Origin: Trichomonas vaginalis G3
Lineage: Eukaryota > Parabasalia > Trichomonadida > Trichomonadidae
Direction: 5' to 3'
DNA length: 64,000 bases
Assembly (NCBI RefSeq): GCF_026262505.1
Contig: NC_067206.1
Coordinates: 16,326,641 to 16,390,640, forward strand
The position numbers and the translations under genes were made by a program. Shown piece by piece: positions 19,100-28,300 of this stretch. Position 1 is the first letter of the stretch; each line of letters starts with the position of its first letter. The notes under the pieces are model-generated. The model saw only the letters and a list, made by a program, of their open reading frames with translations. It was not told the origin of the DNA and ran no database searches.

Positions 19100-19177
19100 G
19101 ATTATGTTGCATGCTAAGATCAGTCATAATGTAAACCTCTCAATTTTATTGTCGTGGGAAGTATCTCAATTCCTTCA
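19100..19177 (-). repeat. Dispersed inverted repeat, copy 1
   Basis: On the minus strand this reads GATACTTCCCACGAC, a 28-base A/T-rich spacer, then GACTGATCTTAGCATGCAAC. Copies 2 (19990) and 3 (20789) are on the plus strand, so copy 1 forms an inverted pair with each. Roughly 70-75% identity by eye. Confidence 0.6.
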
Positions 19178-19323
19178 AAAAAATTGAAAAACTATTTAAT
19201 TTTAAAAATATAATACTTTTAATTAGTTAATTAATTGGAGATATTTTTAAAAAAATCACTTTTGATAATACTTTTGAGAACTTTAATTAAAAAAAATATA
19301 TTCAAAAATATCCAGGATATCAA

Positions 19324-19636
19324 GAGGGAATTGTTCCTTATGAGGTATATAGTTATGATGTATACCTCATAAGGAACAATTCCCTCCTTAAAACGAGAAA
19401 ACTTGTTCGAAATTGTTTATCATTTCGAACAAGTTTTCTCGTTTTTAATAAGAAACTAAAGGCTATGAGGCACTGATTATATATTAGTGCCTCACAGCCT
19501 TTAGTTTCTAATAGATAGCTGGGAAACTTTCTCCAAATGATAAGTTATTCAGAGAAAGTTTCCCAGCTATCAAGAGGGAATTGTTCCTTATGAGGTATAT
19601 AGTTATGATGTATACCTCATAAGGAACAATTCCCTC
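19324..19636. repeat. Array of five near-perfect hairpins
   Basis: Hairpin 1: arms 19324-19349 and 19361-19386 (26 bp, 11-base loop). Hairpin 2: arms 19390-19412 and 19423-19445 (23 bp, 10-base loop). Hairpin 3: arms 19451-19474 and 19486-19509 (24 bp with one mismatch, 11-base loop). Hairpin 4: arms 19514-19533 and 19552-19571 (20 bp, 18-base loop). Hairpin 5 repeats hairpin 1 exactly, 250 bases further on. The four stem sequences are unrelated to each other and spacers are only 2-5 bases. No open frame covers the array. It could be a cluster of small-RNA precursors or cruciform-forming DNA; function unknown. Confidence 0.9.
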
Positions 19637-19989
19637 CTTAAAATCGTAGACATTTTTATACTTATTAATCAACCATTCAAAATCATATTCCTCTGAAAAG
19701 TTATTTTATTAAAAATTTAGAATTTTAATAAATATAGAGTTTGAATTTCATACAATACCTATATATTTTCAATAATGGAATTTGAAAACCATTCTCAAAA
19801 GTTCTCAGAAAACCTTTTTTTCATTAATTTTAAGAAATCTGAGTATTAAATTAAGTGATAAATTCGTTTGACACTACTTTAATTTTTAAATTCAAAAAAT
19901 TATATGTGCTTCTTAAAATGACTCAAAAAATTTTATTATAAAATAATATATAATATTAAAAATCCCACAACATTTTTTTACTTTACATA

Positions 19990-20065
19990 ATCGTACTTCC
20001 TCGACGATTAATTTTCACTCAATTTCTATCGTTGACCGAACTTAGCATGCAACAATTATATGCAT
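19990..20065 (+). repeat. Dispersed inverted repeat, copy 2
   Basis: TACTTCCTCGACGAT, a spacer of the same length as in copy 1, then GACCGAACTTAGCATGCAAC. In inverse orientation to copy 1; the pair bounds a 0.97-kb stretch that contains the hairpin array. Confidence 0.55.
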
Positions 20066-20433
20066 TTCTCTGGATTTTTAGTTATGTAAATCTTTGACTA
20101 TTCTTTCAAACTTACAAGAATCTATCATATCTTATACTATCACTTATAAAATATCTTCCTACAAGATATTCCCAAACATTCTATATATGAATTTCAGAAA
20201 TTTCTCCAAAATTTTAAAATGATATATCTTGAATATCTGTCCATTCTATGAACAAGCTCATTCAACACGCCAGCCAAATTCATTGGGAGCTCCTGTTTTA
20301 AGGAAACGGAGACTTTAAAATTTAAGAAATAAACTCAAAGAGGTTGAAACAGTCCTCACTATTTCTAGCCTGAGAAAAGGACTCATATTTAGGATATAGA
20401 TAGAATAGATCATAGGAAGCTTAACTTGAGACT

Positions 20434-20754
20434 GATAATAATATAATATATAGTTTAAATGATAATAATATATAGTTTAAATGATAATAATATATAGTTT
20501 AAATGATAATAATATATAGTTTAAATGATAATAATATATAGTTTAAATGATAATAATATATAGTTTAAATGATAATAATATATAGTTTAAATGATAATAA
20601 TATATAGTTTAAATGATAATAATATATAGTTTAAATGATAATAATATATAGTTTAAATGATAATAATATATAGTTTAAATGATAATAATATATAGTTTAA
20701 ATGATAATAATATATAGTTTAAATGATAATAATATATAGTTTAAATGATAATAA
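20434..20754. repeat. 22-bp tandem repeat, about 14.5 copies
   Basis: The unit GATAATAATATATAGTTTAAAT is repeated without visible change. A pure AT minisatellite; no coding frame is maintained. Confidence 0.95.
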
Positions 20755-20788
20755 TTGGAAATATATTTGGAAAAAAATTGATAGATTT

Positions 20789-20850
20789 GTGATACTTCCC
20801 CCGACGATAGAATTGAATAGCTTACATTTTGACAGAACTTAATATGGAAC
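20789..20850 (+). repeat. Dispersed inverted repeat, copy 3
   Basis: GATACTTCCCCCGACGATAG ... CTTACATTTTGACAGAACTTA; related to copies 1 and 2. It directly abuts the 121-bp tandem array. Confidence 0.55.
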
Positions 20851-21357
20851 AGAGATAAGAGCTAAAACTCGGTAAACAACTTCTTTATGTCTAGAAAATT
20901 CTATCTTGCCTTTTATTTTTTTCTCGCTGTGAAACGTATTCGGTCATTTTTTTAAAAATTAATTTTTTGTTAGAGATAAGAGCTAAAACTCGGTAAACAA
21001 CTTCTTTATGTCTAGAAAATTCTATCTTGCCTTTTATTTTTTTCTCGCTGTGAAACGTATTCGGTCATTTTTTTAAAAATTAATTTTTTGTTAGAGATAA
21101 GAGCTAAAACTCGGTAAACAACTTCTTTATGTCTAGAAAATTCTATCTTGCCTTTTATTTTTTTCTCGCTGTGAAACGTATTCGGTCATTTTTTTAAAAA
21201 TTAATTTTTTGTTAGAGATAAGAGCTAAAACTCGGTAAACAACTTCTTTATGTCTAGAAAATTCTATCTTGCCTTTTATTTTTTTCTCGCTGTGAAACGT
21301 ATTCGGTCATTTTTTTAAAAATTAATTTTTTGTTAGAGATAAGAGCTAAAACTTTGC
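20851..21357. repeat. 121-bp tandem repeat, four copies plus a partial fifth
   Basis: Copies start at 20851, 20972, 21093 and 21214, with a partial one at 21335, each beginning AGAGATAAGAGCTAAAAC. The four full copies appear identical, which means very recent amplification. The unit has no open frame in common with the neighbours. Confidence 0.93.
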
Positions 21358-22195
21358 AGACAACTCCCCCATGTCTAGCAAATTTAACATTCGTCTCCCA
21401 GTTTTATATATTTGGTTTAGAATGTTCGAAAATGCGTAATATGGTCATGAATATTAATTGAAAAGAACCTTGAATTAATTCAATCTGATCTCAGAAAATA
21501 TTTTAAATTACAAACTTTGTAGTTTGAATAAATAATTAGTATTAAACTCAAATAACTAGTTTATTTTTGAATAAAAATTATTTGAATTAATTCAATTTTG
21601 TGAATTTTCCTTCAAAAATCAAGTTTAAATATCTTATTTGCCATATAATTATAAATACAATGAAACATATTCGAAATTGAAAAGAATGACTTTTTCTGTT
21701 CTTTCAATCATTCAATTTGAATTTTGCAATATTGGATTTCTCATTAAATAGCTATTAAAAACAACAAGCAATTTAACTTACATTCAAATTTATTTGTGTT
21801 ATATTCAATCTTCTCAAAACTTATAATTTTCGGCTATAGCATGATTATATGCTATCTAATATAATAAACCTATAATAGTATCATTCTTTCAATTATTTGA
21901 AGAGATAACCGAAAAAATCTATTTTCGGTCTATAACAAAAAGTATTTTCAATTTATTTCTCATTGAATTTTGTAAGTTTTTTCAATTTGATTATATTTTA
22001 AAATGTATAACATCACATTCATAACAAATATCATCCCGAGAAATTAATTAATATTTCTGATATTTACAAATAATTATTTATAGTTTTCAATACTTTTTGT
22101 AAATTACAAAAATTGGGAACTGAATGCTAATATATGTGTGTAAGTTAATTTCCATTTATTGTCAAATTTTATTACAAAAGTAAACTATTCAATAT
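21358..22195. other. AT-rich intergenic region
   Basis: Upstream of the ankyrin gene at 22212. No gene or clear repeat, only A/T-rich sequence. Confidence 0.5.
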
Positions 22196-22202
22196 TCATT
22201 TG
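22196..22202 (+). promoter_or_regulatory. Initiator-like site TCATTTG
   Basis: Fits TCA(+1)Py(T/A), with the presumed +1 fourteen bases before the ATG at 22212. It supports that ATG over the upstream in-frame TTG. Confidence 0.55.
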
Positions 22203-22211
22203 ATTTCTATC

Positions 22212-23453
22212 ATGGCACAGGCACCTAAATTCCAGGAGGATTTGATAGATATGACCGAATCTTTGTGGAAATTGCGTGATACCAATTATGATCATACATT
22301 AAATCTTATTATTCGTTTAATTTCCGACAATGAAATCTCAGTATTCAACATTATTGATGCCATTGATCTTGCTTCAATATGGAACTGCAAAAGCATTAAA
22401 TTATATGTAGATTTGTGCATATCGATCTGCAATCGCAAACCTCTTATTGGAAAAAAATATTTCAATAACAAAATGTTACAGGCCTTACTCGTTAAAAAAG
22501 GAATTATTGGCTTAGAAATACCATTGAATTTTGTAAATTATTCAGAAAACCAAATATATACATACAATTTCAAAAATAAAATTATGCAATCAATAATTTT
22601 CGATGATATAAATTCCTTACATGTTTTAACTGCTACATCAGCCTTTGATTATAACCAAACGATTAACTATGCTAACCTTTTAGATATTTCTGCCACTTTT
22701 GGTGCTGTTAATTGCTTCAAGTATATCTATCTAAATCATGCGAAAATAACAATCACTACTTTAGAAAATGCATTTCTTGGAAACAACTTTGAAATCGTTC
22801 GAATATGTATTCAAAATATTAATAATATTTCGCCACGATGCATTGAAAACGCTATTAAAGCTCATAATTTTGATTTAGTTGAGTACCTCTATGTAAATTT
22901 CAATATGCCTATTCCTTTATCATTTGCACTTAATAATTATAATTTTCGTGTATTTTTCGAGTATTTCACAACTGAACAGATCAACGAATCCCTCCTTATA
23001 TCGTCAGTTTCGCATTCCTTATATCCGATAACAAGATATTTATTAGAAAATAAAGCAAATCCAAATGTCATAGATTCATTCCAGCAAACAAGTCTCCATA
23101 TTTGCTGTGAACGAAATGATTATAATACTGCTAAACTACTAATTCAGCACCATATTGATGTTAATTGTCTTAATTCAAAAGGTCAAAGTTCTCTGATGAT
23201 TGCAGTTCAAAACAATCATGACAGATTAGCAAGGCTTCTTCTTAATAATGGAGCTAAGACTGAGATCATAGATAAGTATGATAAAACTGCTAGAATGTAC
23301 GCAAAAGAAAATAATAATCTTAAAATTGTGTTTATGATTGATAGATATTCTAGAATTGAAAAGAAAGTCAATTCAGAGCATAGCATAACTCTTGATATGA
23401 TACCTTCATCAACCTTTTCAGATTTGCATAAAATTGTTCTTTTAAATTGTTAG
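22212..23453 (+). CDS. Ankyrin repeat protein, DUF3447 type
   Basis: 413 residues from the first in-frame ATG (MAQAPKFQEDLIDM). Family hallmarks: a helical head (DMTESLWKLRDTNYD), YNFKNKIMQSIIFDDINSLHVL, ATFGAVNCFKYIYLNHAK (about residues 160-177), and IKAHNFDLVEYLYVNFN. Three ankyrin repeats lie at about 285-380 (QTSLHICCERNDYNTAKLLI, GQSSLMIAVQNNHDRLARLL, DKTARMYAKENNNLKIVFMI). Presumed protein-binding scaffold; partner unknown. The initiator-like TCATTTG lies just upstream. It stands alone between repeat-rich DNA and a long spacer. Confidence 0.87.
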   Translation: MAQAPKFQEDLIDMTESLWKLRDTNYDHTLNLIIRLISDNEISVFNIIDAIDLASIWNCKSIKLYVDLCISICNRKPLIGKKYFNNKMLQALLVKKGIIGLEIPLNFVNYSENQIYTYNFKNKIMQSIIFDDINSLHVLTATSAFDYNQTINYANLLDISATFGAVNCFKYIYLNHAKITITTLENAFLGNNFEIVRICIQNINNISPRCIENAIKAHNFDLVEYLYVNFNMPIPLSFALNNYNFRVFFEYFTTEQINESLLISSVSHSLYPITRYLLENKANPNVIDSFQQTSLHICCERNDYNTAKLLIQHHIDVNCLNSKGQSSLMIAVQNNHDRLARLLLNNGAKTEIIDKYDKTARMYAKENNNLKIVFMIDRYSRIEKKVNSEHSITLDMIPSSTFSDLHKIVLLNC

Positions 23454-24494
23454 TAAATACATTAAAATACTTTATATAACAAAGTTAAATGTTTGAACAG
23501 GTATTTACTCCTTTTTATGGGAAATTAATAATTCTATTTTTAATATTGTTTATTTGATATCGATTTTCAAGCACAATTAATTCTTTGAGAGAGTCAATAT
23601 CAACGTTTTTGTGTTTTATTACACAAATGCAATATTTGGTAAAATATCAAAAACGTGCGTGATTGCCATATTCTCTGTGCTTTCCAATATATCGAACTTT
23701 TTGTGTATGTGGTAATTTGATGGCCCTAATGCTTGATTTTGATTATGCGAATTGATGTTTTCTTATCATGTCAACTTCTATCACGATATAAGCATGGACA
23801 ATATCACACTCAACTAAGGGCAATTATTCTAAGTCATATGACATTCATTTTTGTTATATTTGATGATATTTTTATTAACAATTAATATTAGAGAAATTTT
23901 ATGCAAATAAATAAAATGCTTATCTAAAGCTTATGATTAAAACATTCATTAGAAATCAAAATCTTATATTTCATGACTTAGAAAAATTTAATTAAATTCT
24001 ACAATAAAATGAGTTATTTTGGAAGAACTTGTATATTTTTTGAAAAAATAAAACAGAGAATATCATTCTATTTTGTTGTTGTTTAGTAGTTATAAAGCAA
24101 TTTATCACATAATATGAAATATTAAGAAATATTGGATCGAATATCAATTAATTTCGACATACACAAGATGATTTATCAGTGGATGAGAGTAAAAAACAAT
24201 TTAGCATAGGAAATAACGATTGGTAGCTCTGATATTATTGTTGACCTAATATTGTAGTTGGAGAATTCATCGACGATTGATGGCTTGTGGTTTATGATAA
24301 GAGGACTCATCACTGTATTACTTATGTAATAGTTTCTCCTAAATTAGGTATTTTTGATTAGAATCCTTTTAAAATTTCAAGTTTTCTTATAAAATCCACG
24401 TAATATATTCCATATTGATTCTATATTTATTCATTATTACCATCGCAAAATTGAATGAAAATAACTTCCGGACGATAAGGTATGGCCTTTTCCT
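23454..24494. other. AT-rich intergenic region upstream of rpS19
   Basis: One kilobase without a supported gene. An initiator-like TCATTAT lies at 24431-24437, 58 bases before the S19 ATG, farther than the usual distance of under 20 bases. The sequence turns sharply from AT-rich to balanced near 24478, where S19 coding-type sequence begins. Confidence 0.5.
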
Positions 24495-24941
24495 ATGATC
24501 GGTGGTAAGACCGGCCACAAAGGCTTCCAAGCCCGCGAAATTGCTGCAGACGTTTTCGTTAATGCTCTCGCCAAGCACTTCCAAGAGAACAGAATCGTTA
24601 AGCCACCAGAGTGGGCAGATCTTGTCAAGACAGCTGCTCTCAAGCAGATGGCCCCATCCAACCAGAACTGGTTCTACACACGTGCTGCCGCAGTTATCCG
24701 CCAGATCTACATGCATCATGATGCTTCCCTCTCTGGCCTTGCATTCCATTATGGCGCTAACCTCAAGGCAGTCACAATGCCAAAGCACCATCACAACGCC
24801 TCACGTAAGGTCATCCGCTCCATTCTTCAGCAATTAGAGAAGGCTGACCTTGTCAAGGTTGGTGAGAAGGGTCGCCAACTCACACCAAAGGGCCAGAGAC
24901 TTCTTGACCAAGTTGCTACAAGTTGCGGCAAGAAGCAATAA
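24495..24941 (+). CDS. RPS19: 40S ribosomal protein S19e
   Basis: 148 residues, the usual S19e length. Family signatures: VFVNALAKHFQENRIVKPPEW, then DLVKTAALKQMAP, NQNWFYTRAAAVIRQIYMHH (the conserved W-F-Y-x-R-A-A-x-x-x-R motif), and the C-terminal ASRKVIRSILQQLEKADLVK...GRQLTPKGQRLLDQVA. It is a small-subunit protein needed for 40S maturation. Its codons are much richer in C/G at third positions than neighbouring genes, as expected for a highly expressed gene. The open frame extends about ten codons upstream without an ATG (DKVWPFP-M), so the ATG at 24495 is the only start available. The first few residues could differ if the 5' end is altered. Confidence 0.95.
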   Translation: MIGGKTGHKGFQAREIAADVFVNALAKHFQENRIVKPPEWADLVKTAALKQMAPSNQNWFYTRAAAVIRQIYMHHDASLSGLAFHYGANLKAVTMPKHHHNASRKVIRSILQQLEKADLVKVGEKGRQLTPKGQRLLDQVATSCGKKQ

Positions 24942-25689
24942 ATTTGATCTGCTACTTCTAAATCCGAATTGATTTTTTATAATATAACTTAATTACGATA
25001 GTATTTACTTCAATTTTACTTGATCTCTGTTTAAATTAAGATTCTTTGTGAGAAATCCGAACTATTGTTATGTCTACGATCTTATATTTCATTTGAAAAT
25101 CTCTATTTATTTGGACAAATTGTAAACAGTTAATTTTTTTTGCCATCGTAAACTACGAAGTGAGGCTCCAAGAACACCTGAGGCTTTGGAGCATATTTTC
25201 ATGGTTAAAAGCCTCTAAAAATGAAAACTACAAAGAATTAAAGCTGAAGAAGCTTTCTATTTGATATATTATTTGAGATATTAAACAAACTATGCATAAT
25301 TTGAGTAGTACATCATAGAAAAGTACCTATAGTTCAATATCATTTTGAAAAGTTAACTGAAACTTAAGTTAAGAAGATAGATTTTTAAATTTCAATGCTT
25401 GAAAGAGATATAAACTCATATTTACTAGTGGATTTTGAACTCCTATCTTCAGCAGTTGTAATAGCTCAAACACGCTCTTGAACCTCTATTTGGTAATTCA
25501 AAAAAGACAAAAAATCTTCTCAATTAATTAAAATTTTATAAAATTTTTGACAAATTGAATTTAATTTCGATTCAATGAATAATTTTTTGGTGCATATATG
25601 ATGATAACTATACATAGTCACATATTTTCGAATAAAAACTAAATAAGTGTTCGGACATTTAAATTGAATAGATTTTTTAAAAAAATATA
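24942..25689. other. AT-rich intergenic region
   Basis: Spacer between rpS19 and the small unknown gene at 25690. No gene, RNA or repeat recognised. Confidence 0.5.
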
Positions 25690-26088
25690 ATGAGTATTAT
25701 CCCGCGTTATCTCTCGGAACCAGCATATACTATTGATGTTCCCTCCAAACAAGAATATAATGGAACATCACTACAGCCAGTCAGTTTTCAAAGATTTTCA
25801 CCAAAGTTTCAAAAATGCAAAGGCAAATTCAACTATAATTCATATAAAAACTATAATACGAAGAACGACGAACTTCCCCTAAAGAATCCACTTCAGTTTA
25901 CATTTAAACTACGTCGTTCAATTCCTCAACCTATTAATCCTGTTTACTGCAAGGATCCAATGAATAGCTTCCCAAACTTGTATACGAATAAATATCAAAT
26001 TGTTCCATACGCAGAGCCATTTCAATTCACTTCTCAATATCCCGATTCGAAATACGTTGAAGAATGGCCTCGCATTACCATCAATTAG
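25690..26088 (+). CDS. Small basic Pro/Tyr/Asn-rich protein, unknown
   Basis: 132 residues (MSIIPRYLSEPAYTIDVPSK...). Rich in Pro, Tyr, Phe, Asn and Lys; no signal peptide, membrane segment or recognised domain. The composition resembles that of short axonemal or microtubule-inner proteins, but there is no motif to show it. Coding is supported by mixed codon use and a non-repetitive sequence that stays open between AT-rich flanks. Convergent with the delta-tubulin gene. Confidence 0.6.
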   Translation: MSIIPRYLSEPAYTIDVPSKQEYNGTSLQPVSFQRFSPKFQKCKGKFNYNSYKNYNTKNDELPLKNPLQFTFKLRRSIPQPINPVYCKDPMNSFPNLYTNKYQIVPYAEPFQFTSQYPDSKYVEEWPRITIN

Positions 26089-26363
26089 AATTTCTTTCGA
26101 TTTCCTAAATGTTCTATCTCCAAATTGTTTATAAATAAAAATTACTATTAATATATTTTTTTTTTTACAAGTGATAAGGACAAATGTCTATGCAAAGAGC
26201 TAATATGATATGCAAAATGCATATGCAAAGAACTTCATGTGCCGAATAAAATCTTTAATTATATATCTCAAAATAATCAATGCTTTAACATTGCAACTAC
26301 TATTCTATATGATAGAAACACTCTTAAATTTGTATAAATTAATGAATAAATTACAAACATTTA

Positions 26364-27662
26364 TTACATTGTCTTATAATCAAATAAAACTTGTTCAAGG
26401 AAGAGTTTATCTTCCTGAAGTTTGCTCTTTTCCATTCCGGTATCAAGATATTGATGAATGTAAGCACCTGTTTCGATCATATTATGGAATTTTTGAAGTA
26501 GATCTTCAAGTGGGTCAATGATCACCTGAGAGTTCGCCATAACAGTTGTATACTGATCATATCCAAGGAATTTTCTAGTACTTGTCGATACAAGAAGAGG
26601 ATCATCGTTATCAGCTGGGAAGAAATGTTGGCATTTCATTATGTCATGGTTCAACATATATTGCTTAGCTTGGTTCGTTTCAATGCCTCTGAAAACAGTC
26701 CAAATTGCATCACATTTCTTAATTGGAAGCTGTCTGCGAGGATCTATGATGGATCTGATCTGACGAATTGACCTACCGACAAAGTTTCCGGTAGCAACCA
26801 TGGAAAGGACATTATCAATCAATGAACTCCAATTATAATTCGAAAATCCATGAGCAACATCAGATTCAATTGGATATCCGAATATATGAAGTAGTCTTCG
26901 TGTCGGAATCTGAACCAAATGCGAAAGTGGTTGGCTCCAAATAGGAACTGTACATAATTCGTATGAGGGTAAGAGCAAACCAGCTAAATTCCTCGAGAAT
27001 ACATCATTCATGTCAGCTAGTGTAACATTTTCAGGTCCTTTTTGAGCAGCACAAATAGCATGAAGGGTATCATTATAAGTAACAACGACAGCATCGCTAT
27101 TTTTGATCAAAGCAGCAAGTGAAAGAACCGAGTTATAGTTCTGAACCATAACACCGCCAAAAGTGTATGGCCAGACAACATTATTAACGATTTGAGCGCG
27201 TGGACCAAAGGTATCACGAACACATTCGGTAATTCTCGATCCAAGTCCACTACCCGTGCCACCTCCCAATGATTGGAAGAATAGAAATCCTCCAAATCGA
27301 TCGCATTTTTCTGCTTGATGTTGAAGTCTATCCATAACTTCATTTTTAGCGGCGAATCCGTTTTTATCATAACCATATGCCCAGTTATTTCCCGAACCAC
27401 AGCCTTCTGCCCAGATAGAACATTTATCATATTTCCAGTTTCGTGTAGCAAATTTATCGCTTAATATATCTGTTATAGCTTTTCTTTCGGTATCGATTAA
27501 AACTGTTCTTGCTATGTATTGATGATCTGATGTTTCATAAAATAATCTGTGAAAAGCGTCTTGATCAACGTAATTTTGCGCTTCTTTCATATAAGTCTCT
27601 GTGAATGATGAGGCCATTTGTACACCACATTGACCTACACCGCATGCAATAAGTTGAGTCAT
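26364..27662 (-). CDS. TUBD1: Delta-tubulin
   Basis: 432 residues, full length. N-terminal GVGQCGVQM (8-16), the nucleotide-binding loop GGGTGSG (133-139), and delta-type segments shared with animal TUBD1: WAEGCGSGNNWAYGY, IVNNVVWPYTFGGVMVQNYN, AYIHQY. Delta-tubulin is needed for triplet microtubules of basal bodies, which suits a flagellate with basal bodies. It differs from alpha, beta and gamma in the WAYGY and VQNYNS segments. The ATG at 27662 gives the canonical tubulin start. A 640-base hairpin-rich spacer lies upstream. Confidence 0.9.
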   Translation of the reverse strand: MTQLIACGVGQCGVQMASSFTETYMKEAQNYVDQDAFHRLFYETSDHQYIARTVLIDTERKAITDILSDKFATRNWKYDKCSIWAEGCGSGNNWAYGYDKNGFAAKNEVMDRLQHQAEKCDRFGGFLFFQSLGGGTGSGLGSRITECVRDTFGPRAQIVNNVVWPYTFGGVMVQNYNSVLSLAALIKNSDAVVVTYNDTLHAICAAQKGPENVTLADMNDVFSRNLAGLLLPSYELCTVPIWSQPLSHLVQIPTRRLLHIFGYPIESDVAHGFSNYNWSSLIDNVLSMVATGNFVGRSIRQIRSIIDPRRQLPIKKCDAIWTVFRGIETNQAKQYMLNHDIMKCQHFFPADNDDPLLVSTSTRKFLGYDQYTTVMANSQVIIDPLEDLLQKFHNMIETGAYIHQYLDTGMEKSKLQEDKLFLEQVLFDYKTM

Positions 27663-27770
27663 TTTCTTTTTGAATTCAAATTTTTCTTTAATTTTTAAAC
27701 GTTCACCGTGATTTAGTGGAGAGCAGTCGGAACTTTGTATTTTTTTGATTGAATCTATATCATATAGGCC

Positions 27771-28062
27771 ATGTTGTACCAGTTGATGTACCTGTGGTAC
27801 AATAAGTCAAAGTTCCTCCGATGCATCTCATTGAACGCGAGATTTTGGAGGAACCTTACCAGATAAGAAATTTTATAAGATGTTTGGCTTTACAAAAGTC
27901 CATATGATCGTATGAAATTGTTTCAATGAGATAAATCTCAATTTACTTTATAAAATATAATGATATTACCATCGAGGGCAATACTAACTGAAGCTTCTTC
28001 TATTATTTAACTAAACATATTTTATATAAAGTATAATAGTATTACCATTGAGGGCAATACTA
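27771..28062. repeat. Small hairpins upstream of delta-tubulin
   Basis: TTGTACCA/TGGTACAA (27774-27803), GTTCCTCC/GGAGGAAC (27812-27854), and a motif duplicated about 70 bases apart: GATATTACC-atcgag-GGCAATACT near 27962 and AGTATTACC-attgag-GGCAATACT near 28038. The duplicates share some 40 bases. They lie in the promoter side of the delta-tubulin gene; role unknown. Confidence 0.5.
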
Positions 28063-28300
28063 AATGATAATGTTGAATTGAGTTTCTCATTTCTTTTTGT
28101 ACACTCTGATTATATATATTCATCCAAAGCTCTTTAAATCAGTTTGTATGCGAAAGAACCAAATATCAACATCATATATCTTATATCAAATTAACAAACA
28201 AAGCAACGTTGAATTATTTCTGTGCTATTTTGAAAAATTAAAAGATTTTCATTAAAATAGATTTATTGCATGTGAATAAACATAAAACAGAATAATTTTT

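Noticed and set aside
19324-19636. Bacterial-type terminators
   Set aside because: No U-tract logic, no adjoining operons, five in a row, and eukaryotic context.
20434-21357. CRISPR-like array
   Set aside because: Units are directly adjacent with no spacers, and the genome is eukaryotic.
24465-24495. Spliced first exon for S19
   Set aside because: GTATGG near 24480 is not a good trichomonad 5' splice site and the required ACTAACACACAG-type 3' signal is absent.
24387-24837. Other frames overlapping ribosomal protein S19
   Set aside because: Shadows of the GC-rich S19 coding sequence.
24478-24941. Foreign (bacterial or contaminant) DNA because of high GC
   Set aside because: It is a eukaryote-type S19e; biased codons are expected of highly expressed trichomonad genes.
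26210-26521. 103-codon plus-strand frame
   Set aside because: Mostly antisense to the end of delta-tubulin and otherwise AT-rich spacer.
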